Source of the DNA: Microvirga terricola
GTDB lineage: Bacteria > Pseudomonadota > Alphaproteobacteria > Rhizobiales > Beijerinckiaceae
Assembly: GCF_011777495.1 (NCBI RefSeq)
Contig: NZ_JAATJS010000005.1
Location: 1 to 64,000, forward strand
Length of the DNA stretch: 64,000 bases
Reading direction: 5' to 3'
Of the stretch, positions 9,195-18,150 are shown piece by piece. Both the position numbers and the translations under genes were made by a program. How positions within the stretch are numbered: the stretch's first letter is position 1; every line of letters begins with the position of its first letter. Under the pieces are notes generated by a model that searched no databases, had not been told where the DNA came from, and saw nothing but the letters and a program-made list of their open reading frames with translations.

Positions 9195-9455
9195 TTCAAG
9201 AGAAATGATCTCACAGATCACAGGAAATTTTGCCGTGAGGTGCTTTCCCTGGGGAAAACGACAGGGGGTGGCTGGGCAGTCTTGCGCCCGTCTCCACCGA
9301 TCTAGTAACTTCAGAGCCGTCGAGTACGACATTCGTGCGGCGGCAATCACCTTCAGGAGCGCCCCCCTCGCGACGCGGTCGGGCAGTCATGTTCTGTCCG
9401 CGAAGATGGTGGATTCGGTCTTGAGATGACGCAGCCCCGATGGAGGCAGAACGAA

Positions 9456-9992
9456 ATGGTAGATGCGGGCGTAACCTGGACGGACGAGAGGGTCGAGCTT
9501 TTGAAGAAGCTCTGGACCGATGGCTTGAGCGCGAGTCAGATCGCGAACGAGCTCGGAAACGTGACCCGCAACGCCGTCATCGGCAAGGTTCACCGCCTCG
9601 GCCTCTCCGGCCGCGCGAAGGACAGCAAGCCCGAGACGACCGCCGCTGCACGTCCGCGCAAAGCTCCGCGCGCACCGAGCGCTCCCGCTCCCATCGCTCC
9701 CGCCATCCGCAATAACGTGGTGGTCGCGCCGATTTCGCGTGCGCCCGTCGTTGAGGAAGAGGTGGAAGTCGCGGTGGAGGAGGATCTCGCGATCCCGATG
9801 TCCGAACGCGTCACCATCATGGACTTACGTGAATCCATGTGCCGCTGGCCCATGGGCGACCCCACGAAGCCGGAATTCCGCTTCTGCGGCGCGCGCTCCA
9901 TCACGGGCCTGCCGTATTGCACCCATCACGCCCGCGTCGCCTACCAGCCGGTCACCGACCGCAGACGCGAACGGAAGGTGGCGCGCGCGTAA
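9456..9992 (+). CDS. gcrA: cell cycle regulator GcrA
   Basis: A 178-residue protein of the alphaproteobacterial GcrA family, which binds sigma70-RNA polymerase and activates promoters carrying CcrM-methylated GANTC sites. The N-terminal helix-turn-helix begins WTDERVELLKKLW, then ASQIANELGNVTRNAVIGKVHRLGLSGR. An Ala/Pro-rich linker follows, and the C-terminal sigma-binding segment CRWPMGDP...FCGA...YCTHHARVAYQP ends it. An ATG lies upstream at 9426, but GGAGG at 9442-9446 is ideally placed for 9456. A GATTC at 9412-9416 lies just upstream. It is monocistronic, convergent with phoB. Confidence 0.95.
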   Translation: MVDAGVTWTDERVELLKKLWTDGLSASQIANELGNVTRNAVIGKVHRLGLSGRAKDSKPETTAAARPRKAPRAPSAPAPIAPAIRNNVVVAPISRAPVVEEEVEVAVEEDLAIPMSERVTIMDLRESMCRWPMGDPTKPEFRFCGARSITGLPYCTHHARVAYQPVTDRRRERKVARA

Positions 9993-10033
9993 GGCCCCGG
10001 CCGCGCGCTGACCAACGGTCTCATTGAATGAAT

Positions 10034-10067
10034 AAGAGCGGACCGCGCTAATCGCGTCCGCTCTTTT
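10034..10067. terminator. bidirectional terminator between gcrA and phoB
   Basis: AAGAGCGGAC (10034-10043) pairs with GTCCGCTCTT (10056-10065), a 10-base-pair stem that is flanked by T or A residues on both strands. It sits between the convergent ends of gcrA and phoB, so it probably serves both. Confidence 0.75.
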
Positions 10068-10091
10068 CGTATGTGCGCCTGAAAGGCAGCC

Positions 10092-10805
10092 TCAGTTCAC
10101 GGCAGCGTCTTCGCGCGCAAAAGTCTCGTCGAAGGAATAGCCCGCGCCGCGCACTGTCCGGATCGGGTCAGGCCTAGTCGACAGCTTGATCGCCTTGCGC
10201 AACCGGCCCACATGCACGTCCACCGTGCGCTCGTCGATATAGACGTCGTGTCCCCAGATAGCGTTGAGCAGATGCTCGCGGCTGAACACGCGGCCGGGGC
10301 TCTGCATCAGGAATTCCAGCAGGCGGAATTCCGTCGGCCCGAGATGCAGCTCCTTGCCATTGCGGCGAACGCGATGGGTCTCGCGATCCAGCTCCATGTC
10401 GCCCGCGACTAGCAGCGTCGCGATGTGCGCGGGTTTCGTGCGGCGCAGGAGCGCGCGCACGCGTGCCAGAAGCTCCGGCACGGAGAACGGTTTGACAATG
10501 TAATCGTCCGCACCGGTGGCAAGGCCGCGAATGCGGTCGCCCTCTTCGCCGCGCGCGGTCAGCATGATGACCGGCAGGCGCTCGGTCTCGGGGCGCACGC
10601 GGATGCGCCGGCACAATTCGATACCGGAGAGGCCCGGGAGCATCCAGTCAAGGAGCACGATGTCCGGCACCTGCTCGCGCAGGCGGATCTCCGCCTCGTC
10701 CCCACGCGCCACGCTGTCAACCTCGTAGCCCTCGGCTTCGAGATTGTAGCGCAGCAGCAATGTCAGCGGTTCTTCGTCCTCGACGATCAGAACGCGGGGT
10801 CCCAT
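10092..10805 (-). CDS. phoB: phosphate regulon response regulator PhoB
   Basis: A 237-residue OmpR/PhoB-type regulator. The receiver domain has the acidic pocket VEDEE, the phosphoacceptor aspartate in LLDWMLPG (residue 53) and the lysine in IVKPFS (about 106). The C-terminal winged helix has the recognition segment RTVDVHVGRLRKAI and RTVRGAGYSF. A GTG at 10811 overlaps the phoU stop in GTGA and would add two residues; ATG 10805 has GGAG at better spacing, so I chose it. It is the last gene of the pst-pho cluster and is expected to bind the Pho box before pstS. Confidence 0.95.
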   Translation of the reverse strand: MGPRVLIVEDEEPLTLLLRYNLEAEGYEVDSVARGDEAEIRLREQVPDIVLLDWMLPGLSGIELCRRIRVRPETERLPVIMLTARGEEGDRIRGLATGADDYIVKPFSVPELLARVRALLRRTKPAHIATLLVAGDMELDRETHRVRRNGKELHLGPTEFRLLEFLMQSPGRVFSREHLLNAIWGHDVYIDERTVDVHVGRLRKAIKLSTRPDPIRTVRGAGYSFDETFAREDAAVN

Positions 10806-10807
10806 CC

Positions 10808-11518
10808 TCACTCTCCAGCGACCGTCGCATCGATCGAACGGTCACCCTTGGGTCGCTCGATCGCCAGGGTCTCGCCCGTGACGAGATAGTGCACGGTTTC
10901 GGCGATATTCGTGGTGTGGTCGCCGATGCGTTCGATGTTCTTGGCGCAGAACAGAAGATGCGTGCAGAATGAGATGTTGCGCGGATCTTCCATCATGTAG
11001 GTCAGAAGCTCGCGGAAGAGCGAGGTGTAAAGCGCGTCGATGGCGTTGTCGCGTTGCCAGACGTCGAGCGCCCTCGCCGTATCCTTCTGCGCATAGGCAT
11101 CCAGCACGTCCTTGAGCTGTCCCAGCACAAGATCGCTCATGTGCTGCACGCCGACGACGATCTTCTGGGGCTGGAACTGCCCGCCAATGGCCAGCGCCCG
11201 CTTCGCGATGTTTTTTGCCAGATCGCCGATGCGCTCGACATCGCCGGAGACGCGGATCGCGGCGATAGTCTCGCGCAGGTCGATGGCCAGCGGCTGTCTG
11301 CGGGCGATGGTGAGGATCGCGCTCTCCTCGACCTCGCGCTGGAGCACATCGAGGCGCGTGTCGGCGGCGATGACGGCCTGCGCGAGTGGCATGTCGCGGC
11401 GGACCAGCGCGGCGATGGAGTCGACGAGCATCTTTTCGGCGATGCCGCCCATCTCGGAAATCCGCCGCCGGAGATCCTGCAAATCGGTGTCGTAGGAGCT
11501 GACGATATGCTCCGCCAT
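10808..11518 (-). CDS. phoU: phosphate signalling protein PhoU
   Basis: A 236-residue all-helical protein made of two PhoU repeats with acidic metal-binding motifs (ISEMGGIAEKM, ERIGDLAKNIAKRA, ERIGDHTTNIAE). It links the Pst transporter to the PhoR kinase and dampens phosphate uptake. It lies between pstB and phoB with a short gap on one side and contact with phoB on the other, as in most Rhizobiales pst operons. Confidence 0.95.
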   Translation of the reverse strand: MAEHIVSSYDTDLQDLRRRISEMGGIAEKMLVDSIAALVRRDMPLAQAVIAADTRLDVLQREVEESAILTIARRQPLAIDLRETIAAIRVSGDVERIGDLAKNIAKRALAIGGQFQPQKIVVGVQHMSDLVLGQLKDVLDAYAQKDTARALDVWQRDNAIDALYTSLFRELLTYMMEDPRNISFCTHLLFCAKNIERIGDHTTNIAETVHYLVTGETLAIERPKGDRSIDATVAGE

Positions 11519-11544
11519 GGGAAATCTCCCTTAAAGCGCCTCGG

Positions 11545-12363
11545 TCAACCGAAGCGGCCCGTGATGTAATCTTGGGTCTGTTTCTTGTTGGGGTTCATGA
11601 ACATCTTGTTGGTCGGCCCGAACTCGACCAACTCGCCGAGATACATGAAGGCTGTGAATTGCGAGATGCGCGCCGCCTGCTGCATGTTGTGCGTCACGAT
11701 GACGATGGTGAACTCGGTGCGCAGCTGCTCGATCAGCTCTTCGATCTTGCCGGTCGAGATGGGATCGAGTGCTGAGGTCGGCTCGTCGAGAAGGATCACT
11801 TCCGGGCGCTGCGCAATGGTGCGCGCAATGCACAGGCGCTGCTGCTGACCGCCGGACAGGCCCATGCCGGACTGGCGCAGCTTGTCCTTCACCTCGTCCC
11901 ACAGGGCCGCCTTGTGCAAAGCCTCTTCCACGCGGTCATCGAGCTGGCTCTTCGGCAGCTTCTCATAAAGTCGGATACCAAAAGCAACGTTATCATAGAT
12001 CGACATCGGAAACGGCGTCGGCTTCTGGAACACCATGCCGACGCGCGCGCGCAGCTCGTTCACGTCGACATTCGGCGCGAGAACATTCTGCCCGTCGAGA
12101 AGGATCTCTCCCTCCGCGCGCTGCTCCGGATAGAGGCTGTAGATGCGGTTGAAGGTGCGCAGCAGCGTCGACTTTCCGCAGCCCGACGGGCCGATCAGCG
12201 CCGTCACCTGCCGGTCGTAGAAGTCGAGGGAGATATCCTTCAGACCGCGGAAATCCCCATAGTAGAAATTGAGATTCCTGACCCCGATGCGCACCGGCGC
12301 GTCGAGATCCGCCGGAGCCGAATGTCCGATAGCTTGGCTCGCTGTGACGGCGATCGGGCTCAT
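11545..12363 (-). CDS. pstB: phosphate ABC transporter ATP-binding protein
   Basis: A 272-residue ABC ATPase that powers high-affinity phosphate uptake at the inner membrane. Walker [10 protein letters not shown] is at residues 58-66, followed by the signature LSGGQQQR and Walker [14 protein letters not shown]. The family-specific end DYITGRFG is present. Its start overlaps the pstA stop in ATGA, so the two are translationally coupled. Confidence 0.97.
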   Translation of the reverse strand: MSPIAVTASQAIGHSAPADLDAPVRIGVRNLNFYYGDFRGLKDISLDFYDRQVTALIGPSGCGKSTLLRTFNRIYSLYPEQRAEGEILLDGQNVLAPNVDVNELRARVGMVFQKPTPFPMSIYDNVAFGIRLYEKLPKSQLDDRVEEALHKAALWDEVKDKLRQSGMGLSGGQQQRLCIARTIAQRPEVILLDEPTSALDPISTGKIEELIEQLRTEFTIVIVTHNMQQAARISQFTAFMYLGELVEFGPTNKMFMNPNKKQTQDYITGRFG

Positions 12364-13250
12364 CGGGCTTTATCCTTCTTCAAGATGAGGCGCGCCACCA
12401 CCGACAGCGCCAGGATCGACAAGGTGATGATCAGCGCGCCGGCCCAGGCGAGTTCACGCCAATTCTGATACGGGGCCAGCGCGAACTGATAGATCATGAC
12501 CGGCAGGTTCGAGACGCCGCCCATTAGGCTCGGCTTGAACCAGAAATTATTGTTGAGCGCGGTGAAGAGCAGCGGCGCAGTCTCGCCCGCGATGCGCGCG
12601 GTGGCGAGCAGCACGCCCGTGACCATGCCGGCGCGCGCAGCGCGCCACGTAATGCTGGTGATCACCGTCGATAGCGGCGCACCCAGTGCAACACCCGCCT
12701 CGCGCAGCGAGCCGGGCACGAGACTCAACATATCCTCGGTGGTGCGCACGATGACGGGGATCGCGATGATCGCCAGCGCGACGCCGCCCGCCCAGCCGGA
12801 ATAGCTGCCCATGGGCTGCACCATGAGCGTGTAGACAAACAGGCCGATCAGAATGCTGGGCGCCGCAAGCAGGACGTCGTTGACGAAGCGGATGACGTTC
12901 GCAAGCTTGGAGCCTTTTCCGTATTCAGCGAGATAGGTGCCGGCAAGCACACCGATGGGCGTGGCGACGGCGATGCCGAGGACCGTCAGGATCAGGCTGC
13001 CGACCAGCGCATTAGCGATACCGCCGCCCTCCGTGCCGGGGCCGGGGGTGGTCTGCGTGAAGATGATCGGCGAAAGGCCGCGCGTGCCTTCGATGAGCAA
13101 CATCACAAGAATCCAGCCGAGCACGATCACGCCGAGCACGGTGAAAAGGATGCAGGTGACTTTCAGGGCGCGATCCGCAACCTGGCGGCTGCGGCGCACC
13201 CGCACGGCGGAAGCTTGCGTCGGAAGGTGTTGCGGCATGGTATCCATCAT
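12360..13250 (-). CDS. pstA: phosphate ABC transporter permease PstA
   Basis: A 296-residue inner-membrane permease with about six hydrophobic segments. The first is near residues 32-54, and the last ([19 protein letters not shown]) is close to the C-terminus. The BPD-type EAA loop appears as [15 protein letters not shown]. It pairs with PstC to form the phosphate channel. An alternative ATG is three bases downstream. GGGGGCGG just before the start is the likely ribosome-binding site. Confidence 0.95.
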   Translation of the reverse strand: MMDTMPQHLPTQASAVRVRRSRQVADRALKVTCILFTVLGVIVLGWILVMLLIEGTRGLSPIIFTQTTPGPGTEGGGIANALVGSLILTVLGIAVATPIGVLAGTYLAEYGKGSKLANVIRFVNDVLLAAPSILIGLFVYTLMVQPMGSYSGWAGGVALAIIAIPVIVRTTEDMLSLVPGSLREAGVALGAPLSTVITSITWRAARAGMVTGVLLATARIAGETAPLLFTALNNNFWFKPSLMGGVSNLPVMIYQFALAPYQNWRELAWAGALIITLSILALSVVARLILKKDKAR

Positions 13251-13257
13251 CCGCCCC

Positions 13258-14229
13258 CTACTTCGCCTTGACGCGCGCGATCAGCAGGCGCGCGAGCACA
13301 AGAACGGTGAATGTGACGAGGAACAGAATGCACCCCAACGCGAGAAGCGCGTTGAGCTGCAACCCGGCCGCTTCATTGAACTCGTTGGCGATGCGCGACG
13401 CGATGGTGGAGCCGGGATCGAAAAGGGAGAGCGACAGGCGGTTGGCATTGCCGATGACGAACGTGACCGCCATCGTCTCGCCGAGCGCACGCCCGAGACC
13501 CAGCATGATCGCTCCAATGATGCTCACACCCGCTTGCGGCAACAAAACATGGCGCACGACCTCCCAGGTGGTGCAGCCAATACCGTAGGCGCTCTCGCGC
13601 AGCATGGTCGGGATCTGGTCCAGAATATCGCGCGTGATGGACGCGATGAACGGGATGATCATGATCGCCAGGATGATGCCTGCGGTCAGCACCCCGACGC
13701 CTGACGGAACGCGCGCATAAAGAACCGTACCGAAGAACGGCAGCCCCTCGACCAGCGAAGACACAGGGATCTGCACGAACTTGGCGAAGAGCGGGGCGAA
13801 AACGAACAGGCCCCACATGCCGTAGATGATGCTCGGCACCGCGGCGAGAAGCTCGATGGTCGTGGCGACCGGGCGCTTGAGCCAGGCGGGGCAGAGCTGC
13901 GTGAGGAAAATCGCGATGCCGATGGACAGCGGCACGCCGATCACGAGCGCGATCAGGGCCGAGGTCAGTGTGCCGACGATGGCGACCCAGGCGCCGTATT
14001 GATCGCGACCGACATCCCAGGCGCTGGAGGTGACGAAACCGAAGCCGAATTCCCGGAAGGCGGGCATGCCGCCATGGATCATCGAGCCGATGATGCCCGC
14101 GAGAACGATCAGGACGAGAAGGGCCGAGCCAAAGCTCGACCACTGGAAGATCCGGTCGAAAACCGGCTGGGAGGAACGGCGGACGTTCTGCATGTTCGAT
14201 ATGGCAATCCGATCAGACAGCACAGACAT
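13258..14229 (-). CDS. pstC: phosphate ABC transporter permease PstC
   Basis: A 323-residue inner-membrane permease and partner of PstA. Transmembrane segments begin near residue 34 (FGSALLVLIVLAGIIGSMI), and the EAA loop is RESAYGIGCTTWEVVRHVLLP. The motif GLGRALGETMAV is typical of PstC. It ends seven bases before pstA and starts 35 bases after pstS. Confidence 0.95.
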   Translation of the reverse strand: MSVLSDRIAISNMQNVRRSSQPVFDRIFQWSSFGSALLVLIVLAGIIGSMIHGGMPAFREFGFGFVTSSAWDVGRDQYGAWVAIVGTLTSALIALVIGVPLSIGIAIFLTQLCPAWLKRPVATTIELLAAVPSIIYGMWGLFVFAPLFAKFVQIPVSSLVEGLPFFGTVLYARVPSGVGVLTAGIILAIMIIPFIASITRDILDQIPTMLRESAYGIGCTTWEVVRHVLLPQAGVSIIGAIMLGLGRALGETMAVTFVIGNANRLSLSLFDPGSTIASRIANEFNEAAGLQLNALLALGCILFLVTFTVLVLARLLIARVKAK

Positions 14230-14264
14230 CCGCCGTACCTCAATTTTAGTGGCCGGTCAGCCGC

Positions 14265-15308
14265 TTACTTCTTGAAAAGAGGCGCGCCCGACTTGTCCTT
14301 GATGTCCTTGGCCCAAGCGTCCTGGACCATGCCGATGACGTTGTCCGGCAGCGGGACGTAGTCGAGATCGGAAGCGAGCTTGCCGCCGTTCTTGTAAGCC
14401 CAGGCGAAGAACTTCAGCACTTCGGCGGTCTGCGCCGGGTTTTCCGAAGCCTTGTAGACCAGAATGAAGGTCGGCGCGGTGATCGGCCAAGCCTCGTCGC
14501 CGGGCTGGTTGGTCAGCGAGATGCCGAAGCCGGGAGCGGCGCTCCAGTCGGCCTTGGCAGCCGCAGCCTGGAAGGCCTTGTCGTCAGGCTTCGGATACTT
14601 GCCCGCCTTGTTCTGGAGCAGGGCGTAAGGAATCTTGTTCTGCTTGGCGTAGGCGTACTCGACGTAGCCGATCGAGTTCGGAACCTGCTTCACGGTGGCA
14701 GCGACGCCCTCATTGCCCTTACCGCCCTGACCGACCGGCCAGCTGACGGTGGTGTTGGCGCCGAGACCCGACTTCCAGCTCTCGGAAACCTGCGAGAGAT
14801 AGGTGGTGAACACGTTCGTGGTGCCGGAAGCGTCCGAACGATAGACCGGGGTGATCGCCGCGTCAGGCAGCTTCACGCCGGGGTTCAATTGGGCGATCTT
14901 GGCATCGCTCCACTTGGCGATTTTGCCCTGGAAGATGTCGGCCAAAAGTTCGCCCGTCAGCTTGAGCTGGCCGGCTTCGACGCCCGGAATGTTGATGACG
15001 GGAACGATGCCGCCCATCACGGTCGGGAACTGGAGAAGGCCGCTCTTGTCGAGGTCTTCGCCCTTGAGGGGCGCGTCGGTGGCGCCGAAATCGACGGTCT
15101 TGGCCTGGATCTGCTTGATGCCGCCACCGGAACCGATCGACTGGTAGTTCAGGCCGTTGCCGGTTTCCTTCTTATAGGCTTCCGCCCACTTCGCGTAGAT
15201 CGGGAAGGGGAAGGTCGCGCCTGCGCCGGTGATGTCGGCGGCTGCAACCGGGTTCGTGAAGGCCGCGACGACGAGGCCAGCCGCGAGGGCGTAGGACTTG
15301 AATTTCAC
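14265..15308 (-). CDS. pstS: phosphate ABC transporter substrate-binding protein
   Basis: A 347-residue periplasmic phosphate-binding protein. The N-terminus (FKSYALAAGLVVAAFTNPVAAA) is a signal peptide of about 23 residues. Binding-site motifs are ITGAGATFPFPIY, SIGSGGGIKQI and YRSDASGTTNVF. The frame is open further upstream to 15353, but the GTG at 15308 has AGGAG seven bases before it and starts exactly at the signal peptide. First gene of pstSCAB-phoU-phoB, directly under the Pho box. Confidence 0.95.
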   Translation of the reverse strand: MKFKSYALAAGLVVAAFTNPVAAADITGAGATFPFPIYAKWAEAYKKETGNGLNYQSIGSGGGIKQIQAKTVDFGATDAPLKGEDLDKSGLLQFPTVMGGIVPVINIPGVEAGQLKLTGELLADIFQGKIAKWSDAKIAQLNPGVKLPDAAITPVYRSDASGTTNVFTTYLSQVSESWKSGLGANTTVSWPVGQGGKGNEGVAATVKQVPNSIGYVEYAYAKQNKIPYALLQNKAGKYPKPDDKAFQAAAAKADWSAAPGFGISLTNQPGDEAWPITAPTFILVYKASENPAQTAEVLKFFAWAYKNGGKLASDLDYVPLPDNVIGMVQDAWAKDIKDKSGAPLFKK

Positions 15309-15404
15309 GAGACGTCTCCTGTTCGTACAAGCGCGGCAGCCGACTCGGGTCATGGAGCGCCGATCCGCGCGAGGGGACAGCTAGGCCCGACCGATGTCGG
15401 GTCT

Positions 15405-15433
15405 ACGACAGTTGGATGACAAATCGATGACAG
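15405..15433 (-). promoter_or_regulatory. Pho box (three PhoB half-sites) upstream of pstS
   Basis: The minus strand reads CTGTCAT (15427-15433), four bases, TTGTCAT (15416-15422), four bases, then CTGTCGT (15405-15411). These are PhoB heptamers at strict 11-base spacing, in the usual direct-repeat form. The site is about 100 bases upstream of pstS and points at it. Phosphate-starvation induction through the PhoR-PhoB pair encoded alongside is the expected consequence. Confidence 0.88.
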
Positions 15434-15472
15434 TCCGCCCGGCGAGGCTGGAAATACCTCGTTTTCTCAGCG

Positions 15473-16804
15473 TCACACGCGCGGCAATTCCGGCAAAGTG
15501 ACGGTGAAACGTGCGCCCTTGCCCGGCTCGCTCGCAATGTCGAGATGGCCACGATGCCGGTTGACGATGTGCTTGACGATGGCAAGCCCCAGCCCCGTGC
15601 CGCCCTTGTCCCGGCTGTCCGCGACATCGACACGGTAGAACCGCTCCGTGAGGCGGGGCAGATGCTCGGGCGCGATGCCGGGTCCATAGTCCTGTACGGC
15701 CAAGACGGCCTGAGAGGTGCCATCGAGGGCCGAAGCCTCAGCCAGCTCGACATCGACCTTGCCGCCGCTCTCCCCGTATTTCACGGCATTCTCGATGAGA
15801 TTCTCCATGACGCGGAGAAGCTCATCCCGTTCGCCGAACACCGGCAGCGGCTCGGGAGGCAGCTTCGAACGGATCGCGACGCCCCGGTCGCGCGCGAGAG
15901 GTGTCAGGGTTTCGATCATCTGCCCGGCGATGGAGGTGAGATCGACCACTTCGGTCGGCGGCACGTGGGCGCGCATCTCGATCCGCGAAAGGGAGAGGAG
16001 ATCGTCAATCAGGCGCTTCATGCGCTGCGCCTGCCCCCGCATGATGTCGAGAAAGCGCTCGCGCGCCTTAGGATCGTTCTTGGCCGGCCCTTGCAGGGTT
16101 TCGATGAAGCCGAGGAGCGACGCGAGCGGCGTGCGCAGTTCGTGACTCGCATTGGCGACGAAATCGGCGCGCATGGCTTCGAGACGCCGCGCGGAGGTGA
16201 GGTCGCGGAAGAACAGCACAACGCCGGAACGCACCTCGACTTCTTCGGATCCATCTGGCTCAAGCAGACCGATATGCACCTCAAAGGTGCGCTCCGTCGG
16301 GATGCGTTCGGAATATTCGACCTTCAGTGGGGCCCCGGAGGACAGAACCTTGTCGATGCCGCCGAGCACATCGGGGCTGCGAAGGGCAAAGGACAGAGGA
16401 TGCCCGGTCTTCAGGCCCGGCAACAAAATCCGCGCAGCCGCATTGGCCTCGACGACAAGGGCGCGCTGGTCCACCAGAATGACCGGGTCAGGGATGTGCG
16501 CCAGAAGAGCGTCGGCAACGCCGGGCCGGCGGGCGTCGCTGGCCTGACGACCAGAGCGTCCTGACCGGAGCAGGCCGCCTTGCAGGACCCGCCGCGGACC
16601 GCCGAGAAGCGCGCCGAGGACGATGGTAAAAATGGTCGCCAGCAGCAGCCACCCGTCCCAGTGCCCGCGCGCCACGAGGATGCCGAGCATCAGAACGGAG
16701 GCAATCGCCGCGCCGCGAAGAGCCCCGACCCGCGCCGGATGGGGGCCTTCCGGAACCTCCGTCGGCGGCGTTTCTTCGGGGTCGCTCATGGGGGACGGAT
16801 CCAA
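15473..16804 (-). CDS. phoR: phosphate regulon sensor histidine kinase PhoR
   Basis: A 443-residue membrane kinase. Two hydrophobic segments (about 30-46 and 51-69) form an N-terminal hairpin without a large periplasmic domain, as in PhoR. A PAS domain follows (about 95-200). The HisKA domain has H221 in FVANASHELRTPLASL, and the ATPase domain has NLIENAVKYG, DYGPGI and GGTGLGLAIVKHI. It lies directly upstream of the Pho box and pstS, in the same direction. An in-frame ATG at 16789 (MSDPEE) is an alternative start. Confidence 0.93.
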   Translation of the reverse strand: MDPSPMSDPEETPPTEVPEGPHPARVGALRGAAIASVLMLGILVARGHWDGWLLLATIFTIVLGALLGGPRRVLQGGLLRSGRSGRQASDARRPGVADALLAHIPDPVILVDQRALVVEANAAARILLPGLKTGHPLSFALRSPDVLGGIDKVLSSGAPLKVEYSERIPTERTFEVHIGLLEPDGSEEVEVRSGVVLFFRDLTSARRLEAMRADFVANASHELRTPLASLLGFIETLQGPAKNDPKARERFLDIMRGQAQRMKRLIDDLLSLSRIEMRAHVPPTEVVDLTSIAGQMIETLTPLARDRGVAIRSKLPPEPLPVFGERDELLRVMENLIENAVKYGESGGKVDVELAEASALDGTSQAVLAVQDYGPGIAPEHLPRLTERFYRVDVADSRDKGGTGLGLAIVKHIVNRHRGHLDIASEPGKGARFTVTLPELPRV

Positions 16805-16860
16805 CGGAACGGGCCTTGTTTAGAGCGAGCGGCTTAAAGAGTCATCCTGCCCCGGGCCTT

Positions 16861-17907
16861 TCATTCCGGCGCGCACTCGCTCTCGCACGGCTTGAACGCG
16901 CCACGGGAGGCGCGGATGCGGTTGCGCACTTCATAGGCGCCCAAAAGTGACAGCGCTGCGACGAAGGGAATGAGGTAGTAGCAAAGACGATAGAGCAACA
17001 GCGCGCCGAGCACCGGCTCGCGCGGGTAACGCGAGAGAGCCAGCAGAATGGTCGCCTCGAACACGCCGAGCCCACCCGGCGCATGGCTCGCCACCCCCAA
17101 CATGACCGCAAAAATGTAAACCGCGACGAAGGTTTCGAAGCCGATATTGTGCCCGCCGGGGAGAAGGACGAAGAGCACCCCTGCTCCCGCGCAGACATCC
17201 GCCGCGCCGATCAACATCTGCGCCGTCGAGAGGCGAAAGCCCGGCAGGTCGAGCCTCCAGCCCTGAATCTTCACCGCGCGCCGCTTCACCGACACCCAGG
17301 CGAGATAAGCGATCACCGCCCCCGCCGCTCCCAGGCCGATGAGCTGGTTGAGGCGCAAATTCGTATAGACGAGATTGGACAGCGCTTCCGCCTGGCTCAG
17401 CATGCTCCAGCCGAAGACCAACGCCATACCAAGCCAGAAGGTCACGCCCGCGATCACGGTCAGGCTGGCGACCCGGCCCGCGCTGACTTTCTTCGTCGAA
17501 TAAATCCAGTAGCGGACGGTCCCCGCAGTCAGCAGCGGGAAGCCGAGAGTGAAACTGACCGCATAGCTGGTGAAAGAGGCCAGCGCCGTCGTCCGGTAGG
17601 GGATGTGCAGCTTGAGCTGCCGCAAGGCGATGGAGTCGTAGCAGGTCAGGAGCCCATAGCTGACAGCGGTGAAAAGGACGGCCAAGCCGATCTGTCGCGC
17701 ACTCGCCGCGGTAAAAGCGGCCTTCAGCTCACCGATGTCGATGCCGGAGACGATGTGCCAGAGCACCACGATCGAGGCCGCGAACAGGACCACGCTCGCC
17801 GCCATCCCGATCCACGCGAACCGCCGGGACCGCCGCTCCTTCGGTTGAAGGGCCTCGGCGGAGGACATGTCCGGGGGCGTTGCTCGTGAGGGGCTTAAAT
17901 CGTTCAT
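16861..17907 (-). CDS. lysylphosphatidylglycerol synthase TM-region (UPF0104) family membrane protein
   Basis: A 348-residue integral membrane protein with about eight hydrophobic segments (for example 34-51 and 74-94) and the motif GVASHAPGGLGVFEATILLALS, typical of the YbhN/MprF-flippase family. It lacks the soluble aminoacyl-transferase domain of full MprF, so it is more likely a lipid-flippase-like protein than an LPG synthase. The neighbour phoR reads in the same direction, but nothing shows a functional link. The specific substrate is unknown. Confidence 0.8.
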   Translation of the reverse strand: MNDLSPSRATPPDMSSAEALQPKERRSRRFAWIGMAASVVLFAASIVVLWHIVSGIDIGELKAAFTAASARQIGLAVLFTAVSYGLLTCYDSIALRQLKLHIPYRTTALASFTSYAVSFTLGFPLLTAGTVRYWIYSTKKVSAGRVASLTVIAGVTFWLGMALVFGWSMLSQAEALSNLVYTNLRLNQLIGLGAAGAVIAYLAWVSVKRRAVKIQGWRLDLPGFRLSTAQMLIGAADVCAGAGVLFVLLPGGHNIGFETFVAVYIFAVMLGVASHAPGGLGVFEATILLALSRYPREPVLGALLLYRLCYYLIPFVAALSLLGAYEVRNRIRASRGAFKPCESECAPE

Positions 17908-18009
17908 GAAAAAGAAAACTGGCTCAGCGTGGGAAATATTTCGTATCGTTGAGGGTGGTCCAGCATCTAAGCACTTGTACGGCCAAGCGCCAGAGGCAGG
18001 TCGATCCTT

Positions 18010-18039
18010 AAAGAGTTCGCGGTGCGCGCACCACTCTTT
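18010..18039. repeat. strong inverted repeat between divergent genes
   Basis: AAAGAGT (18010-18016) pairs with ACTCTTT (18033-18039). Inside, GGTGCGCGCACC (18021-18032) is a perfect palindrome, and four bases (TCGC) form a one-sided bulge. The palindrome CCTTAAGG follows at 18041-18048. There is no T-run, so this is not a normal terminator. It lies in the 243-base gap between the flippase-like gene and the HWE kinase gene. Confidence 0.6.
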
Positions 18040-18150
18040 GCCTTAAGGAAACAACGGGGTAAGCTCGATTGCGGGTTGTAGCCCCTCCTCAAGACCGACT
18101 AAATGTGGCTCTATTGAGGGGACGGGTCTGGCGTCACGCCTGATGAGGGG

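Noticed and set aside
9036-9350. Open frame upstream of argD with several arginines, as a possible leader peptide
   Set aside because: It begins upstream of the best promoter and would not be transcribed from it; no ribosome-binding site was seen.
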